Assembly (NCBI GenBank): GCA_016717345.1
Contig: JADKFR010000003.1
Location: 1-64,000 of the forward strand
Reading direction: 5' to 3'
DNA: 64,000 bases
Source of the DNA: Propionibacteriaceae bacterium
GTDB taxonomy: Bacteria; Actinomycetota; Actinomycetes; Propionibacteriales; Propionibacteriaceae
Shown here: in pieces, positions 25,341 through 34,966 of the stretch
Layout: the number at the start of each line of letters is the position of its first letter
Position numbering within the stretch: position 1 is the stretch's first letter
Position numbers and translations under genes: made by a program
Notes under the pieces: generated by a model
What the model saw: the letters and a program-made list of their open reading frames with translations, nothing else
The model's database searches: none
Told to the model about the DNA's origin: nothing

Positions 25341-25892
25341 TCACAGGCCCAGCAAGTCTACCAACCGACCCACGGTGGATCCCAAATCGTCGTTCACGAT
25401 GACGTGCTCGAACTCCCCGGCAGCAGCGAGTTCCTGCTCGGCTGTCACCAGCCTGCGCTCCATCTGTTCAGGGGTTTCCGTGCCACGTCCCACCAATCGT
25501 TGCCGCAGGGCGTCCCGGTCGGGCGGTGCGATGAAGACCGACCTGACGCCATCGAGGTGCTGGAATACCTGGCGAGCCCCCTGCAGGTCGATCTCGAGGA
25601 TGACGTGTTTGCCGGCCGCCACCGCCGCCCGGACCGGTGCCGCCGGGGTTCCGTAGCGCGCGCTCCCGTGCACGGTTGCCCACTCCAGCAGCCCGTCGGA
25701 GGCGATCAACTGGTCGAAGGCGGCGTCATCGAGGAACAGGTAGTGCTCGCCCTCCACCTCCGCTGGCCGCGGGCGACGAGTCGTTGCCGAGACCGACACC
25801 CACACCTGAGGGTGCCGACGACGCAACTCAGCGACGACCGTACCCTTACCGACTGCCGTCGGACCAGAGATGACGGTGACGTCACCGATCAC
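25341..25892 (-). CDS. gmk: Guanylate kinase
   Basis: A 183-residue GMP kinase. The P-loop is GPTAVGKGT near residues 10-18. The GMP-binding region VSATTRRPRPAEVEGEHYLF and the LEIDLQGARQVF strand are typical. The start is a GTG at 25892 that overlaps the end of mihF by 11 bases, with the protein beginning IGDVTVISGP. gmk after mihF is a conserved actinobacterial pair. Confidence 0.95.
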   Translation of the reverse strand: MIGDVTVISGPTAVGKGTVVAELRRRHPQVWVSVSATTRRPRPAEVEGEHYLFLDDAAFDQLIASDGLLEWATVHGSARYGTPAAPVRAAVAAGKHVILEIDLQGARQVFQHLDGVRSVFIAPPDRDALRQRLVGRGTETPEQMERRLVTAEQELAAAGEFEHVIVNDDLGSTVGRLVDLLGL

Positions 25893-26199
25893 CGAACTCC
25901 GCCCTCAGGCCGGCCAACTGGTGCCGGCCCAGGCCCCTGATCCTGCGATTGGGGGCGATCTCGAGTCGTTCCATCACGACCGTCGCGCGCTTCTCGCCAA
26001 CCCTGGGCAATGCCTTGAGCAGGTCGACGACCTTGACGTGCGCCAGCACATCGTCAGGTGCCGCCACGTCGAGGGCCTGGGCGAGGGTGAGGGTCCCGGT
26101 GCGCACCTTGTTCTTCAGGTCGGCGCGACGGCGGCGGGCATCAGTGGCGGCTGCCCGGGCAGCCTCAAGTTGCTCGGTTGTCAGCTGTGGAATAGTCAC
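25882..26199 (-). CDS. mihF: Integration host factor, actinobacterial type (mIHF)
   Basis: A 105-residue nucleoid-associated protein. A basic N-terminal helix (RRRRADLKNKVRTGTLTL) precedes a helix-two-turn-helix DNA-binding fold containing LLKALPRVGEKRA and RRIRGLGRHQLAGL. It is unrelated to the enterobacterial IhfAB fold and is specific to actinobacteria, where it is essential in mycobacteria. The GTG start at 26199 has a GGAGAA ribosome site. It is the first gene of the run that continues with gmk and rpoZ. Confidence 0.94.
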   Translation of the reverse strand: MTIPQLTTEQLEAARAAATDARRRRADLKNKVRTGTLTLAQALDVAAPDDVLAHVKVVDLLKALPRVGEKRATVVMERLEIAPNRRIRGLGRHQLAGLRAEFGDR

Positions 26200-26301
26200 G
26201 AGATTCTCCGGCAGTGAGACTAGGTGGTGGTGACAACCTATCCCCCAGACAAGGGCGTTCGTCGGGCTTTGCCCAAGGTCGGCGACACTCGCGGGCGGGC
26301 G

Positions 26302-27105
26302 TCAGGCGAGCAATTGGTCGACCTTGGCGCGCAGCGCCTCGCGGTCGGGCCCGGCCTGGATGACGCCACGTCCGACAACCGCGATGACCTGATCGACGGC
26401 GTCGCCGAACAGCGCGGGCAGGTCCTCCATCCGACCTCCCTGGAAACCGATGCCGGGGACCAGGATCGAACCGTTGAAGTCACTCAGGTCGCAACCGAGG
26501 GAGGCGTGAGTGCCACCCACCACCAGGCCGATCGCCTTCTGGCGAGACTCGCGGTTCACTTCGGTGGCCGCGTCGATGATGGTCTGGACCACCGAACCTT
26601 CCTCGGCGAGCGCCAACTGCACGGCACTGCCCTCGGGATTGGAGGTGCGGGCCAGAACGTAGACGCCCCGACCGTAGCGGTGCGCGCGATCGAAGGCCGG
26701 CGCCAGCGAGCCGAAACCGAGGTACGGCGACAGCGTGATCGCGTCGGCGGCCAACGGTGCCCCGTCACAGAGGTAGGCCTCAGCGTAGGCGTCCATGGTC
26801 GAGCCGATGTCGCCGCGCTTGACGTCCAGAATGCTCAGGGCGCCGGTGTCGGAGATGTCGGCCAGCACCCGCTCCAGCGCGGCGATCCCAGCCGACCCAT
26901 AGGCCTCGAAGAACGCCGACTGCGGCTTGAACGCCGCCACCTTGTCGCCGAGGGCCTCCACCAGCGCTCGGGCACAGGCCTCAGCACCGGCCGCGTCGGC
27001 GGACAGGCCCCACGCCGCGAGCAGGGACGGGTGCGGGTCGATGCCGACACAGAGCGGGCCGCGTTCGGCCACGATGTCACGCAGCCGACGCCAATAGCTG
27101 GTCAC
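26302..27105 (-). CDS. pyrF: Orotidine-5'-phosphate decarboxylase (type 2)
   Basis: A 267-residue enzyme for the last step of UMP synthesis. LCVGIDPHPSLLAAWGL at the N-terminus and SILDVKRGDIGSTMDAYAEA, the DxKxxD-type catalytic block, identify it. Its length and N-terminus are those of the type 2 (mycobacterial/myxococcal) family. It is coupled to pyrD by an ATGA overlap and is the last gene of the car-pyr run, about 100 bases before mihF. Confidence 0.95.
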   Translation of the reverse strand: MTSYWRRLRDIVAERGPLCVGIDPHPSLLAAWGLSADAAGAEACARALVEALGDKVAAFKPQSAFFEAYGSAGIAALERVLADISDTGALSILDVKRGDIGSTMDAYAEAYLCDGAPLAADAITLSPYLGFGSLAPAFDRAHRYGRGVYVLARTSNPEGSAVQLALAEEGSVVQTIIDAATEVNRESRQKAIGLVVGGTHASLGCDLSDFNGSILVPGIGFQGGRMEDLPALFGDAVDQVIAVVGRGVIQAGPDREALRAKVDQLLA

Positions 27106-28196
27106 GGACGGTTCCTCCTCGCATCGTCGGCGTTGATCTGGGCGACCAGAGCCGGGCCGTGGTAGATGAAGCCAGTGTAAAGCTGGACGAGGCTTGCGCC
27201 GGCATCAAACAGTGCCGTGGCGTCGGCTTTCGTCATCACCCCGCCCACCCCCATCACCGGGAGCCTGGTGTGGCGTCCGAGGTACCCCACGACCTCCCGG
27301 GCCCGTGCGGTCAGCGGCGCCCCGGACAGCCCGCCGGCCTCGTTCGCCCTGGCCAGGTCAGCCGGTGACAGATGGTCGCGCGCCAGGGTGGTGTTGGTGG
27401 CGATCAGACCGGCGATCCCCGCCGACTCACAGGCTGCGATCACCTCATCGACCTGCGACCAGGCCAGGTCGGGTGCGAGCTTGACGAAGATCGGGACGGG
27501 GACGCCCCCCTCGGCCAACTCGGCCGCCCGCTTCACCAGAGCGTCGGTCAGTTGGGCCAGCGCACCCCCGTCCTGCAGCGTGCGCAGGTTGGGGGTATTC
27601 GGGCTGGAGACATTGACGGCGACATAATCGGCGTGCGGGGCGACCGTCGCCAGTGAGCGGAGATAGTCGGGCACGGCCTGGTCCAGCGCCACGACCTTGG
27701 TCTTCCCGATGGAGATGCCCAGCGGGATCCCGGCACCACCATTGCCGCGAAGGACCCCGGCCTGCGTCAACGTGGCGGCCAGCGCCTCGGCGCCGGCGTT
27801 GTTGAAGCCCATCCGGTTGATCAGGGCCTCACTGCTGCGTAGCCGGAAGACCCGGGGGCGGTCGTTGCCAGGTTGGGCGTGGGCGGTCACCGTCCCGACT
27901 TCGACGAAGCCGAAACCGAAGGATTGCCAGGCCCGAGCGGCCAGCCCGTCCTTGTCCATCCCGGCGGCCAGACCCACCCGGTTCGGGAACCGAACCCCGG
28001 CGACGGTGACCGGGTGGCCTGAGCTCCCGGCCACCAGCGCCAGTGCGCCACGGGCGGGCGGCAACCCCGCAACGCCGGCCAACGCCAGGATCGTACGTTC
28101 GTGAATGGCCTCCGGGTCGCCTCCGTAACTGGCGAACAGCAACGGGCGCACCAGCCGCTCGAAGCCGCCCGCCAGGAGCGGCGCCGGCAGTCCCAT
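27102..28196 (-). CDS. pyrD: Quinone-dependent dihydroorotate dehydrogenase (class 2)
   Basis: A 364-residue FMN enzyme that oxidises dihydroorotate using membrane quinone. The N-terminal helix region RLVRPLLFASYGGDPEAIHE is that of class 2 enzymes. NRVGLAAGMDKDG, NRMGFNNAGAEA, VNVSSPNTPNLRTLQ (with the catalytic Ser) and GVGGVMTKADA are conserved. The ATG at 28196 overlaps the TGA of carB by one base. Further upstream frame lies inside carB. Confidence 0.94.
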   Translation of the reverse strand: MGLPAPLLAGGFERLVRPLLFASYGGDPEAIHERTILALAGVAGLPPARGALALVAGSSGHPVTVAGVRFPNRVGLAAGMDKDGLAARAWQSFGFGFVEVGTVTAHAQPGNDRPRVFRLRSSEALINRMGFNNAGAEALAATLTQAGVLRGNGGAGIPLGISIGKTKVVALDQAVPDYLRSLATVAPHADYVAVNVSSPNTPNLRTLQDGGALAQLTDALVKRAAELAEGGVPVPIFVKLAPDLAWSQVDEVIAACESAGIAGLIATNTTLARDHLSPADLARANEAGGLSGAPLTARAREVVGYLGRHTRLPVMGVGGVMTKADATALFDAGASLVQLYTGFIYHGPALVAQINADDARRNRP

Positions 28197-31100
28197 CAGC
28201 GGGGGGCCAGCTCGGTCTGAACCGCCTCGTTCCAGGACTGCAGTGACCGCACCCCGATGGCGCCGCGGCGCAGGGCCTCGATCCCCTGCACACAAGCCGA
28301 CAGGCCCTGCACCGTGGTGACGCACGGGACGTCGGCCAGGATCGCCGCCGAGCGGATCTCCCAGCCGTCGCGACGGGGCGAACCGTCCTTCGACTGGCCG
28401 TGGGGGGTGTTGAAGATCAGGTCCACCTCACCGCCGAGGATCGCGTCGATGATGGTGGGCTCACCGTGGGGGCCTTGGCCCTGGGACGCCTTGCGGATAA
28501 CGGTGACCTCGACGTCCTGGCGGCGCAGCACCTGGGCGGTGCCTTCGGTGGCCAGGACGGTGAACCCGAGGTCGGCCAACCGCTTCACCGGGAAGATCGC
28601 ATGCCGCTTGTCGCGGTTGGCGACCGAGACGAACACCGTCCCGCCGGTCGGCACGTTGCCGTAGGAGGCGGCCTGGCTCTTGGCGAAGGCCGTCCCGAAC
28701 GTGACGTCGAGCCCCATCACCTCGCCGGTCGACTTCATCTCCGGCCCGAGCAGGGTGTCGACCCAGCTACCGTCCGCGGTGCGGAACCGGTTGAACGGCA
28801 TCACCGCCTCCTTGACCGCGATCGGGGCCGACTCGATCGTCGCCGTGCCATCGAGTCCGGTGCGCAGGAGGCCCTCGGCGCGCAAGGTGGCGATCGTGGC
28901 GCCGAGCGAGATCCGCGCCGCAGCCTTGGCCAGCGGGGTGGCGGTGGCCTTGGAAACGAACGGGACGGTGCGCGAGGCCCGTGGATTGGCCTCCAGCACG
29001 TAGAGGATGTCGCTGAGCAGGGCGAACTGGATGTTGAGCAGTCCGCGCACCCCGATCCCGCGTGCGATCGCCTCCGTGGAGTGCCGGATCAGGTCGATCA
29101 CCTCGTTGCCCAACGTGATCGGCGGCAGCGAGCAGGCCGAGTCGCCCGAGTGGATGCCCGCCTCCTCGATGTGCTCCATGACGCCGCCCAGATACAGCTC
29201 GTGCCCGTCGTAGAGGGCGTCCACGTCGATCTCGATGGCGTCATCGAGGAACCGGTCGACCAGCACCGGGTGGGACGGGGTGATGTCGGTGGCCCGCTCG
29301 ATGTAGGCCGCCAGCGACGCGTCGTCGTAGACGATCTCCATGCCCCGTCCGCCCAGCACATAGCTGGGCCGCACCAGCACCGGGTAGCCGATGTCATGGG
29401 CGATCCGGAGCGCCTGCTCCGCCGTGTCGGCCATGCCGTAGGCCGGCGCCGGCAGCCCGGCCTCGGCCAGCAGCTTGCCGAACGCGCCGCGCTCCTCGGC
29501 CAGATTGATAGCCTCCGGGGACGTCCCCACGATCGGCACCCCGGCGTCCTTCAACGCCTGGGCAAGCTTGAGCGGGGTTTGGCCGCCGAGCTGGACGATG
29601 ACCCCCGCGACCGGACCGACCAGGGTCTCGGCGTGCACGACTTCCAGGACATCCTCCAGGGTGAGGGGCTCGAAGTAGAGCCGGTCGGAAGTGTCGTAGT
29701 CGGTCGAGACGGTTTCGGGGTTGCAGTTGACCATGATGGTCTCGTAGCCCGCCTCGGCCAGGGTCATGGCGGCATGGACGCAGGAGTAGTCGAACTCGAT
29801 GCCCTGCCCGATCCGGTTAGGCCCGCTGCCGAGGATCAACACGGCCGGCTTGGTGCGCGGTTCCACCTCGGTCTCGGCGTCGTAGGTCGAGTAGTGGTAG
29901 GGAGTCCGGGCGGCGAACTCGGCCGCGCAGGTGTCGACCGTCTTGAACACCGGACGGACCCCCAGTGCCCACCGCACCCCTCGGACGACGTCGGCCGTCA
30001 GGTTGCGCAGCTGGGCGATCTGGCCATCGGACAAGCCGTGCCGCTTGGCCGTCCGCAAGACCTCGGGGGTCAGCTCGGGTGCCTCGCGGACGAGTTGGGC
30101 GACGTCATGGATCAGCAGCAACTGGTCGACGAACCACGGATCGATCCGGGTGGCGGCATGCACCTGCTCGGCGCTGACCCCGAGCCGGAACGCCTTCATC
30201 ACGTCGTTGAGGCGACCGTCGTGGGGGCGGGCCATCGAGGCCAGCAGTTCGTGGACCGTCTCCGTGACGGGGCTGGTGAAGTCGAAGACCGCCTGCGGAT
30301 CCTCCAGGGAGCGCAGCGCCTTCCCGAGTGCCTCGGTGAAGTTCCGTCCGATCGCCATCGCCTCGCCGACCGACTTCATGTGGGTGGTGAGCGTGGAATC
30401 CGCGGTCGGGAACTTTTCGAAGGCGAAGCGCGGCGCCTTGACGACCACATAGTCCAAGGTGGGCTCGAAGGAGGCCGGGGTCTCGGCGGTGATGTCGTTC
30501 GGGATCTCATCGAGGGTGTACCCGACCGCCACCTTGGCGGCGATCTTGGCGATCGGGAAGCCGGTCGCCTTGGAGGCCAACGCTGAGGAGCGGGAGACCC
30601 GGGGGTTCATCTCGATGACGATCATGCGGCCGTCGTCGGGGTTGATCGCGAACTGGATGTTGCAGCCGCCGGTGTCGACGCCCACCGCACGGATCACGGC
30701 GATTCCGACGTCGCGCATGTTCTGGTACTCGCGGTCGGTGAGGGTCATCGCCGGCGCCACGGTGATCGAGTCGCCGGTGTGGACGCCCATCGGGTCGAGG
30801 TTCTCGATGGAGCACACGATCACGACGTTGTCGGCCTTGTCGCGCATCACCTCGAGCTCGTACTCCTTCCAGCCGAGCACGGACTCCTCGATCAGCACCT
30901 CGGTGACCGGTGAAGCAGCCAGACCGCTCCCGACGATCCGGCGCAGTTCGAACTCGTCATGGGCAAAGCCGGAACCCACACCTCCCATCGTGAAGGACGG
31001 ACGGACGACCACCGGGTAGCCCAGCGCGCCGGCGGCGGCCATCGCCTCGTGCATGGAGTGGCAGATCGCGGATCGGGCGACCTCGGGATTCACCCCCGGA

Positions 31101-31522
31101 ACATCCAGGGAGGCGACGACCCCCTTGAACGCCTCGCGGTCCTCCCCCTTCTGGATCGCGTCGATCGACGCACCGATGAGTTCGACCCCGTACTTGGCGA
31201 GCACGCCGGATTCATGCAACTCGACCGCTGCGTTGAGTGCCGTCTGCCCGCCCAGGGTGGCCAACAGTGCGTCCGGACGCTCGGCGGCGATCACCTTTTC
31301 GAGGTACTCGGGCTGGATCGGCTCGATGTAGGTCGCGTCCGCGAACTCCGGGTCGGTCATGATCGTGGCCGGGTTCGAGTTCACCAGGATGACCCGGAAG
31401 CCCTCCTCCTTCAGGACGCGACACGCCTGGGTGCCGGAGTAGTCGAACTCACAGGCCTGGCCGATCACGATCGGTCCGGAACCGATCACGAGGATCGAGT
31501 GGATGTCAGTGCGCCGTGGCAT
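28196..31522 (-). CDS. carB: Carbamoyl-phosphate synthase large subunit
   Basis: A 1108-residue synthetase subunit with the two duplicated ATP-grasp halves. The first starts SILVIGSGPIVIGQACEFDY and the second carries VLILGSGPNRIGQGIEFDY near residue 560. GDSITVAPAMTL and GDSACSLPPITL mark equivalent positions in the halves. The C-terminal MGS-like allosteric domain contains TEGTAQVLRRQDVEV. It makes carbamoyl phosphate for pyrimidine and arginine synthesis with CarA. It is coupled to carA by a TGATG overlap. Confidence 0.97.
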   Translation of the reverse strand: MPRRTDIHSILVIGSGPIVIGQACEFDYSGTQACRVLKEEGFRVILVNSNPATIMTDPEFADATYIEPIQPEYLEKVIAAERPDALLATLGGQTALNAAVELHESGVLAKYGVELIGASIDAIQKGEDREAFKGVVASLDVPGVNPEVARSAICHSMHEAMAAAGALGYPVVVRPSFTMGGVGSGFAHDEFELRRIVGSGLAASPVTEVLIEESVLGWKEYELEVMRDKADNVVIVCSIENLDPMGVHTGDSITVAPAMTLTDREYQNMRDVGIAVIRAVGVDTGGCNIQFAINPDDGRMIVIEMNPRVSRSSALASKATGFPIAKIAAKVAVGYTLDEIPNDITAETPASFEPTLDYVVVKAPRFAFEKFPTADSTLTTHMKSVGEAMAIGRNFTEALGKALRSLEDPQAVFDFTSPVTETVHELLASMARPHDGRLNDVMKAFRLGVSAEQVHAATRIDPWFVDQLLLIHDVAQLVREAPELTPEVLRTAKRHGLSDGQIAQLRNLTADVVRGVRWALGVRPVFKTVDTCAAEFAARTPYHYSTYDAETEVEPRTKPAVLILGSGPNRIGQGIEFDYSCVHAAMTLAEAGYETIMVNCNPETVSTDYDTSDRLYFEPLTLEDVLEVVHAETLVGPVAGVIVQLGGQTPLKLAQALKDAGVPIVGTSPEAINLAEERGAFGKLLAEAGLPAPAYGMADTAEQALRIAHDIGYPVLVRPSYVLGGRGMEIVYDDASLAAYIERATDITPSHPVLVDRFLDDAIEIDVDALYDGHELYLGGVMEHIEEAGIHSGDSACSLPPITLGNEVIDLIRHSTEAIARGIGVRGLLNIQFALLSDILYVLEANPRASRTVPFVSKATATPLAKAAARISLGATIATLRAEGLLRTGLDGTATIESAPIAVKEAVMPFNRFRTADGSWVDTLLGPEMKSTGEVMGLDVTFGTAFAKSQAASYGNVPTGGTVFVSVANRDKRHAIFPVKRLADLGFTVLATEGTAQVLRRQDVEVTVIRKASQGQGPHGEPTIIDAILGGEVDLIFNTPHGQSKDGSPRRDGWEIRSAAILADVPCVTTVQGLSACVQGIEALRRGAIGVRSLQSWNEAVQTELAPR

Positions 31523-32679
31523 CAGGAAGCCTCTCCGCGGCGGGCCGCCATGACGTCGATGAACCGGTCGAAAAGATAGGAGGAGTCATGCGGGCCGGCC
31601 GCGGCCTCCGGGTGGTACTGCACCGAGAATCCGAGCAGGGCACCGGTTGCTGCGCGCAGTTCCAGCCCCTCCACGACGTTGTCGTTCAGGCAGATGTGCG
31701 ACACCCGGGCCTCCCCCCAGCGCGTGGGAGTCGGACGGTCCAGGGGGGCATCGACGGCGAACCCGTGATTCTGCGCGGTGATCTCGACCTTTCGCGTGGT
31801 CAGGTCCATCACCGGCTGGTTGATGCCGCGATGCCCGTACTTCAGCTTGTAGGTGCCGAAGCCGAGGGCCCGGCCGAAGATCTGATTGCCGAAGCAGATA
31901 CCGAAGTACGGCAGGCCATCGTCCAGTACCGCTGTCAGCAGGGCGACGGCCGCATCGGCAGCCGCTGGGTCGCCCGGTCCGTTGGAGAAGAACACCCCGT
32001 CCGGGGCGAGCTCCCGAAGCTGGTCGATGCTGGTGCTCGCCGGCAGGACGTGGACCTCGATCCCCCGCTGGGCCATCAGGGCCGGCGTCATGTCCTTGAT
32101 ACCCAGGTCGATCGCGGCCACCGTGAACCGCTTCTCGCCCTGGGCTGCCACCACTTCGGCCGAGGCAACGGTGACGTCGGAGACCAGATTGGCCCCCGCC
32201 ATCGGCGGAGTCAGGCGGACCCGCTCCAGCAGCCGTACCGGGTCCAGTTCCACGGTGGAGATGCCGACCCGCATCGCACCACGCTCCCGCAAGTGACGGG
32301 TCAGCGCGCGGGTGTCGAGTTCGGCGATTCCGACGATGCCCTGGGCCCGCAGTTCGTCGTCGAGGGAACGGTTCGAGCGCCAGTTGGAGCGCACCCGAGA
32401 CAGGTCCCTCACGACGTAGCCCGCCACCCAGATCTGCCCGGACTCGTCGTCCTCGTCGTTCCACCCGGTGTTGCCGATGTGGGGTGCCGTGGCGACCACG
32501 ACCTGACGGTGGTAACTGGGGTCGGTCAGGGTCTCCTGGTAGCCCGACATCCCGGTCGTGAAGACCGCTTCCCCGAAGGTTTCTCCGGGGGCACCGAAGG
32601 AAACCCCGCGAAAATGTCGTCCGTCCTCCAGAACCAACAAGGCGTCGGTCTGCGGGCGCGCGAAGAGGCTGCTGGGCAT
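31522..32679 (-). CDS. carA: Carbamoyl-phosphate synthase small subunit
   Basis: A 385-residue glutaminase subunit. The N-terminal domain contains GETFGEAVFTTGMSGYQETL. The class I glutamine amidotransferase domain has the nucleophile in FGICFGNQIFG, then KYGHRGINQPV and QYHPEAAAGPHD with the catalytic His/Glu. The start at 32679 (MPSSLFARPQ) has GAAGGA upstream. A -10-like box about 48 bases upstream suggests a promoter here, so carA-carB-pyrD-pyrF may form their own unit. Confidence 0.95.
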   Translation of the reverse strand: MPSSLFARPQTDALLVLEDGRHFRGVSFGAPGETFGEAVFTTGMSGYQETLTDPSYHRQVVVATAPHIGNTGWNDEDDESGQIWVAGYVVRDLSRVRSNWRSNRSLDDELRAQGIVGIAELDTRALTRHLRERGAMRVGISTVELDPVRLLERVRLTPPMAGANLVSDVTVASAEVVAAQGEKRFTVAAIDLGIKDMTPALMAQRGIEVHVLPASTSIDQLRELAPDGVFFSNGPGDPAAADAAVALLTAVLDDGLPYFGICFGNQIFGRALGFGTYKLKYGHRGINQPVMDLTTRKVEITAQNHGFAVDAPLDRPTPTRWGEARVSHICLNDNVVEGLELRAATGALLGFSVQYHPEAAAGPHDSSYLFDRFIDVMAARRGEAS

Positions 32680-32726
32680 GGACGTCCTTCGAATCGGCTG
32701 CGGATCCTGCGGCGGAGCCGTAGACG

Positions 32727-32732
32727 ACCTTA
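32727..32732 (-). promoter_or_regulatory. Putative -10 box of the carAB-pyrDF unit
   Basis: In the 119-base gap between nusB and carA, the minus strand has TAAGGT (TANNNT) about 48 bases before the carA ATG. No good -35 hexamer and no PyrR-type attenuator hairpin were recognised. Confidence 0.35.
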
Positions 32733-32798
32733 GCAAAGCCGCGACGCGGCGAGCTTCACGCCCCCTGGGGCGGGCCGTCTCGACGAACCCTTGGGAGC

Positions 32799-33233
32799 TC
32801 AGAGGGTACCGCTCGCCTTGCGCGCGAGCAGCGCCGAGAGCAGCCCATTGAGGAACTGGGGCGAGGAATCGGTGGACAATTCCTCGCTGAGGCCGATGCA
32901 TTCGGCCAGGGCGATCTCGTCGGCGAGGTCGGTGTAGACGATCTCGTAGATGGCCAGGCGCGCCAGGTTGCGGTCGACCCTGGGCATGCGTTCGAGGCTC
33001 CAGCCGGCAGCCAGACTCTCGGCCAGATACTGGTCGATCTGGGTCCGGTGGCGTTCGACCCCCCGCACCAACTCCGCCGTGAAGGGACGGACCGGCGGCT
33101 CGGCCTGTTCGGTGTGGCTCTCCAGCGCGGCCAACACGGCGGTCCCGCGCAGGTCGGCCTCGAACAGGATGTCGAGCGCCCGCTTACGCGCCTTGGTGCG
33201 GGTCGAGCCGCGACGCGCCGCAGGTTGGGTCAT
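32799..33233 (-). CDS. nusB: Transcription antitermination factor NusB
   Basis: A 144-residue all-helical RNA-binding protein that joins NusE on boxA during rRNA antitermination and ribosome maturation. It has RTKARKRALDILFEADLRG at the start, WSLERMPRVDRNLARLAIYE and ELSTDSSPQFLNGLL near the end, all family signatures. It begins immediately after the efp stop codon with no gap, the standard efp-nusB pairing. Confidence 0.95.
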   Translation of the reverse strand: MTQPAARRGSTRTKARKRALDILFEADLRGTAVLAALESHTEQAEPPVRPFTAELVRGVERHRTQIDQYLAESLAAGWSLERMPRVDRNLARLAIYEIVYTDLADEIALAECIGLSEELSTDSSPQFLNGLLSALLARKASGTL

Positions 33234-33791
33234 TCAGACCCGACCCAGGTAGCTGCCGTCTCGGGTGTCGACCTTGACGCGCTCCCCCGTCGTGATGAAC
33301 AGCGGCACATTGATCTGCAGACCGGTCTCCACGGTGGCGGGCTTGGTACCACCGGTACTCCGATCACCCTGCAGGCCGGGCTCGGTGTAGGTGACCTCGA
33401 GTTCGACTGAGGTCGGCAGGTCGATGTAGAGCGGGTTCCCGTCGTGCAGGGCCACGGTCGCGTTCTGGTTTTCGAGGAGGTAGTTCTTCGCGTCCCCCAC
33501 CACGTCCTCGCTGAGGGTCAGCTGGTCGTAGCTCGCGGTGTCCATGAAGACGTAGGCCTCGCCGTCGTGGTAGAGGTACTGCATCTCGCGGCGGTCGACC
33601 TGGGCGGTGTCCACCTTGACGTCGGAGTTGAACGTCCGGTCGACCACCTTGCCGGACAGGATGTGCTTGAGCTTGGTCCGCACCACCGTGTTGCCCTTGC
33701 CGGGCTTGTGGTGCTGGAACCAGATGACGGACCACAGCTGGCCGTCCAGATCGAGCACCATGCCGTTCTTCAGATCATTGGTGGAAACCAC
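33234..33791 (-). CDS. efp: Translation elongation factor P
   Basis: A 185-residue, three-domain, tRNA-shaped factor that rescues ribosomes stalled at polyproline. It reads MVSTNDLKNGMVLDLDG from a GTG start at 33791, with AGGAAG as ribosome site. The functional loop of domain I is KPGKGN, with the tip lysine at residue 32. Many actinobacterial EF-Ps have Pro in place of the final Asn. The C-terminal VPLFITTGERVKVDTRDGSYL is conserved. No EpmA/B, YmfI or EarP modification gene is nearby. Confidence 0.96.
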   Translation of the reverse strand: MVSTNDLKNGMVLDLDGQLWSVIWFQHHKPGKGNTVVRTKLKHILSGKVVDRTFNSDVKVDTAQVDRREMQYLYHDGEAYVFMDTASYDQLTLSEDVVGDAKNYLLENQNATVALHDGNPLYIDLPTSVELEVTYTEPGLQGDRSTGGTKPATVETGLQINVPLFITTGERVKVDTRDGSYLGRV

Positions 33792-33865
33792 GCGTCTTCC
33801 TTCGCTTCGCCGATCGTTCACTCGCAGCCGCACAGTCTAGCCGGGTCGGTGGCGCCTCCCCCAAC

Positions 33866-34966
33866 TCAGGGGGTGACCGGGTCAGGGCGCGGCGCGACGT
33901 CGGCGTAGCTGGCCGCCAGCACCGCCTCGTCAACTCCCGCCACGATCCGCGGCTTGCCCAGGCGTTCCAGCACCACGAACCGGGTCGTCTCGCCGCGGGT
34001 CTTCTTGTCCAGACTGATGGCCTGACGCAGCGCCGGCCAGTCCCCGTCGTAACTGACCGGCAGCCCGGCGCAGGCCAGGACGTCGCGGTGTCGTTGCACC
34101 AGCCCGGCCTCCACGTACCCGAGCCGACGCGCGAGTTCGGCCGCATAGACCATCCCGACGCTGATGGCCTGTCCGTGCCGCCAGGTGAAGTGCTCGTGGT
34201 GCTCGATGGCGTGGCCAAGAGTGTGGCCGTAGTTGAGCGCCTCCCGCCCGATGTCGTCGCCCTGCGACGTCCGTTCACGCAGGTCGGCCGAGACCACCGC
34301 CGCCTTGACGGCCACGGCCCGACGGATCAGCCGCGCCTGGCGCTCCGACAGGCTCAGGGCTTCCCGGGGATTCTCCTCGAAGGAACTCAGGATCAGCGGG
34401 TCCGCGATGAAGCCGCACTTGAGAACCTCGGCGAAGCCCGAACTGAGCTCAGTGGGTGGCAACGAGTCCAGGAACTCCAGGTCGCCGAGCACGGTGAAGG
34501 GTTCGTAGAACGCACCCACCAGATTCTTGCCGGCCGGCAGGTTGATGCCGGTCTTGCCCCCCACCGCTGCATCCACCATGGCCAGGACGGTCGTCGGCAT
34601 CGCGATGTAGCGCACCCCCCGTAACCAGGTGGCCGCGACGAACCCGGCCAGGTCGGTGGTAGCGCCACCTCCGAAGCCGATGACTGCATCCGAGCGGGTG
34701 AAGCCGTCCGCTGCCAACCGCTCCCAGCAGTGCTGCAACACGGCGGCGGTCTTGGCCTCCTCCGCCTCGGGGACGCAGATCGCGGTTACCGGTCGGCCCA
34801 GGCCGACCGTGATGATCGGAAGCAGCTTCGTCAATCCCGGGGGGTGAATGATCGCCACCCGGTCGACATCATGGACGAATTGGGGCAGCAGGGTCGACAC
34901 TCCAGGGGCGATCAGCACTTGGTAGGGCTGCTCGGTGAAGACGTCGATCGGCTCCCAGGTATTCAT
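33866..34966 (-). CDS. aroB: 3-Dehydroquinate synthase
   Basis: A 366-residue NAD- and metal-dependent enzyme of the shikimate pathway that closes DAHP to 3-dehydroquinate. GFGGGATTDLAGFVAATWLR, PTTVLAMVDAAVGGKTGIN and NYGHTLGHAIEHHEHFTWRH (metal ligands) are present at expected positions. Its ATG overlaps the aroK stop (ATGA). The stop sits between five Cs and five Gs that could form a small hairpin before efp. Confidence 0.96.
   Translation of the reverse strand: MNTWEPIDVFTEQPYQVLIAPGVSTLLPQFVHDVDRVAIIHPPGLTKLLPIITVGLGRPVTAICVPEAEEAKTAAVLQHCWERLAADGFTRSDAVIGFGGGATTDLAGFVAATWLRGVRYIAMPTTVLAMVDAAVGGKTGINLPAGKNLVGAFYEPFTVLGDLEFLDSLPPTELSSGFAEVLKCGFIADPLILSSFEENPREALSLSERQARLIRRAVAVKAAVVSADLRERTSQGDDIGREALNYGHTLGHAIEHHEHFTWRHGQAISVGMVYAAELARRLGYVEAGLVQRHRDVLACAGLPVSYDGDWPALRQAISLDKKTRGETTRFVVLERLGKPRIVAGVDEAVLAASYADVAPRPDPVTP

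Noticed and set aside
28400..30586. A 728-codon plus-strand open frame opposite carB
   Set aside because: It is antisense to a canonical CarB and compositionally biased.
33858..33873. C5/G5 hairpin at the end of aroB as a terminator
   Set aside because: Only five pairs around the stop codon with no U-tract; too weak to list as a feature.
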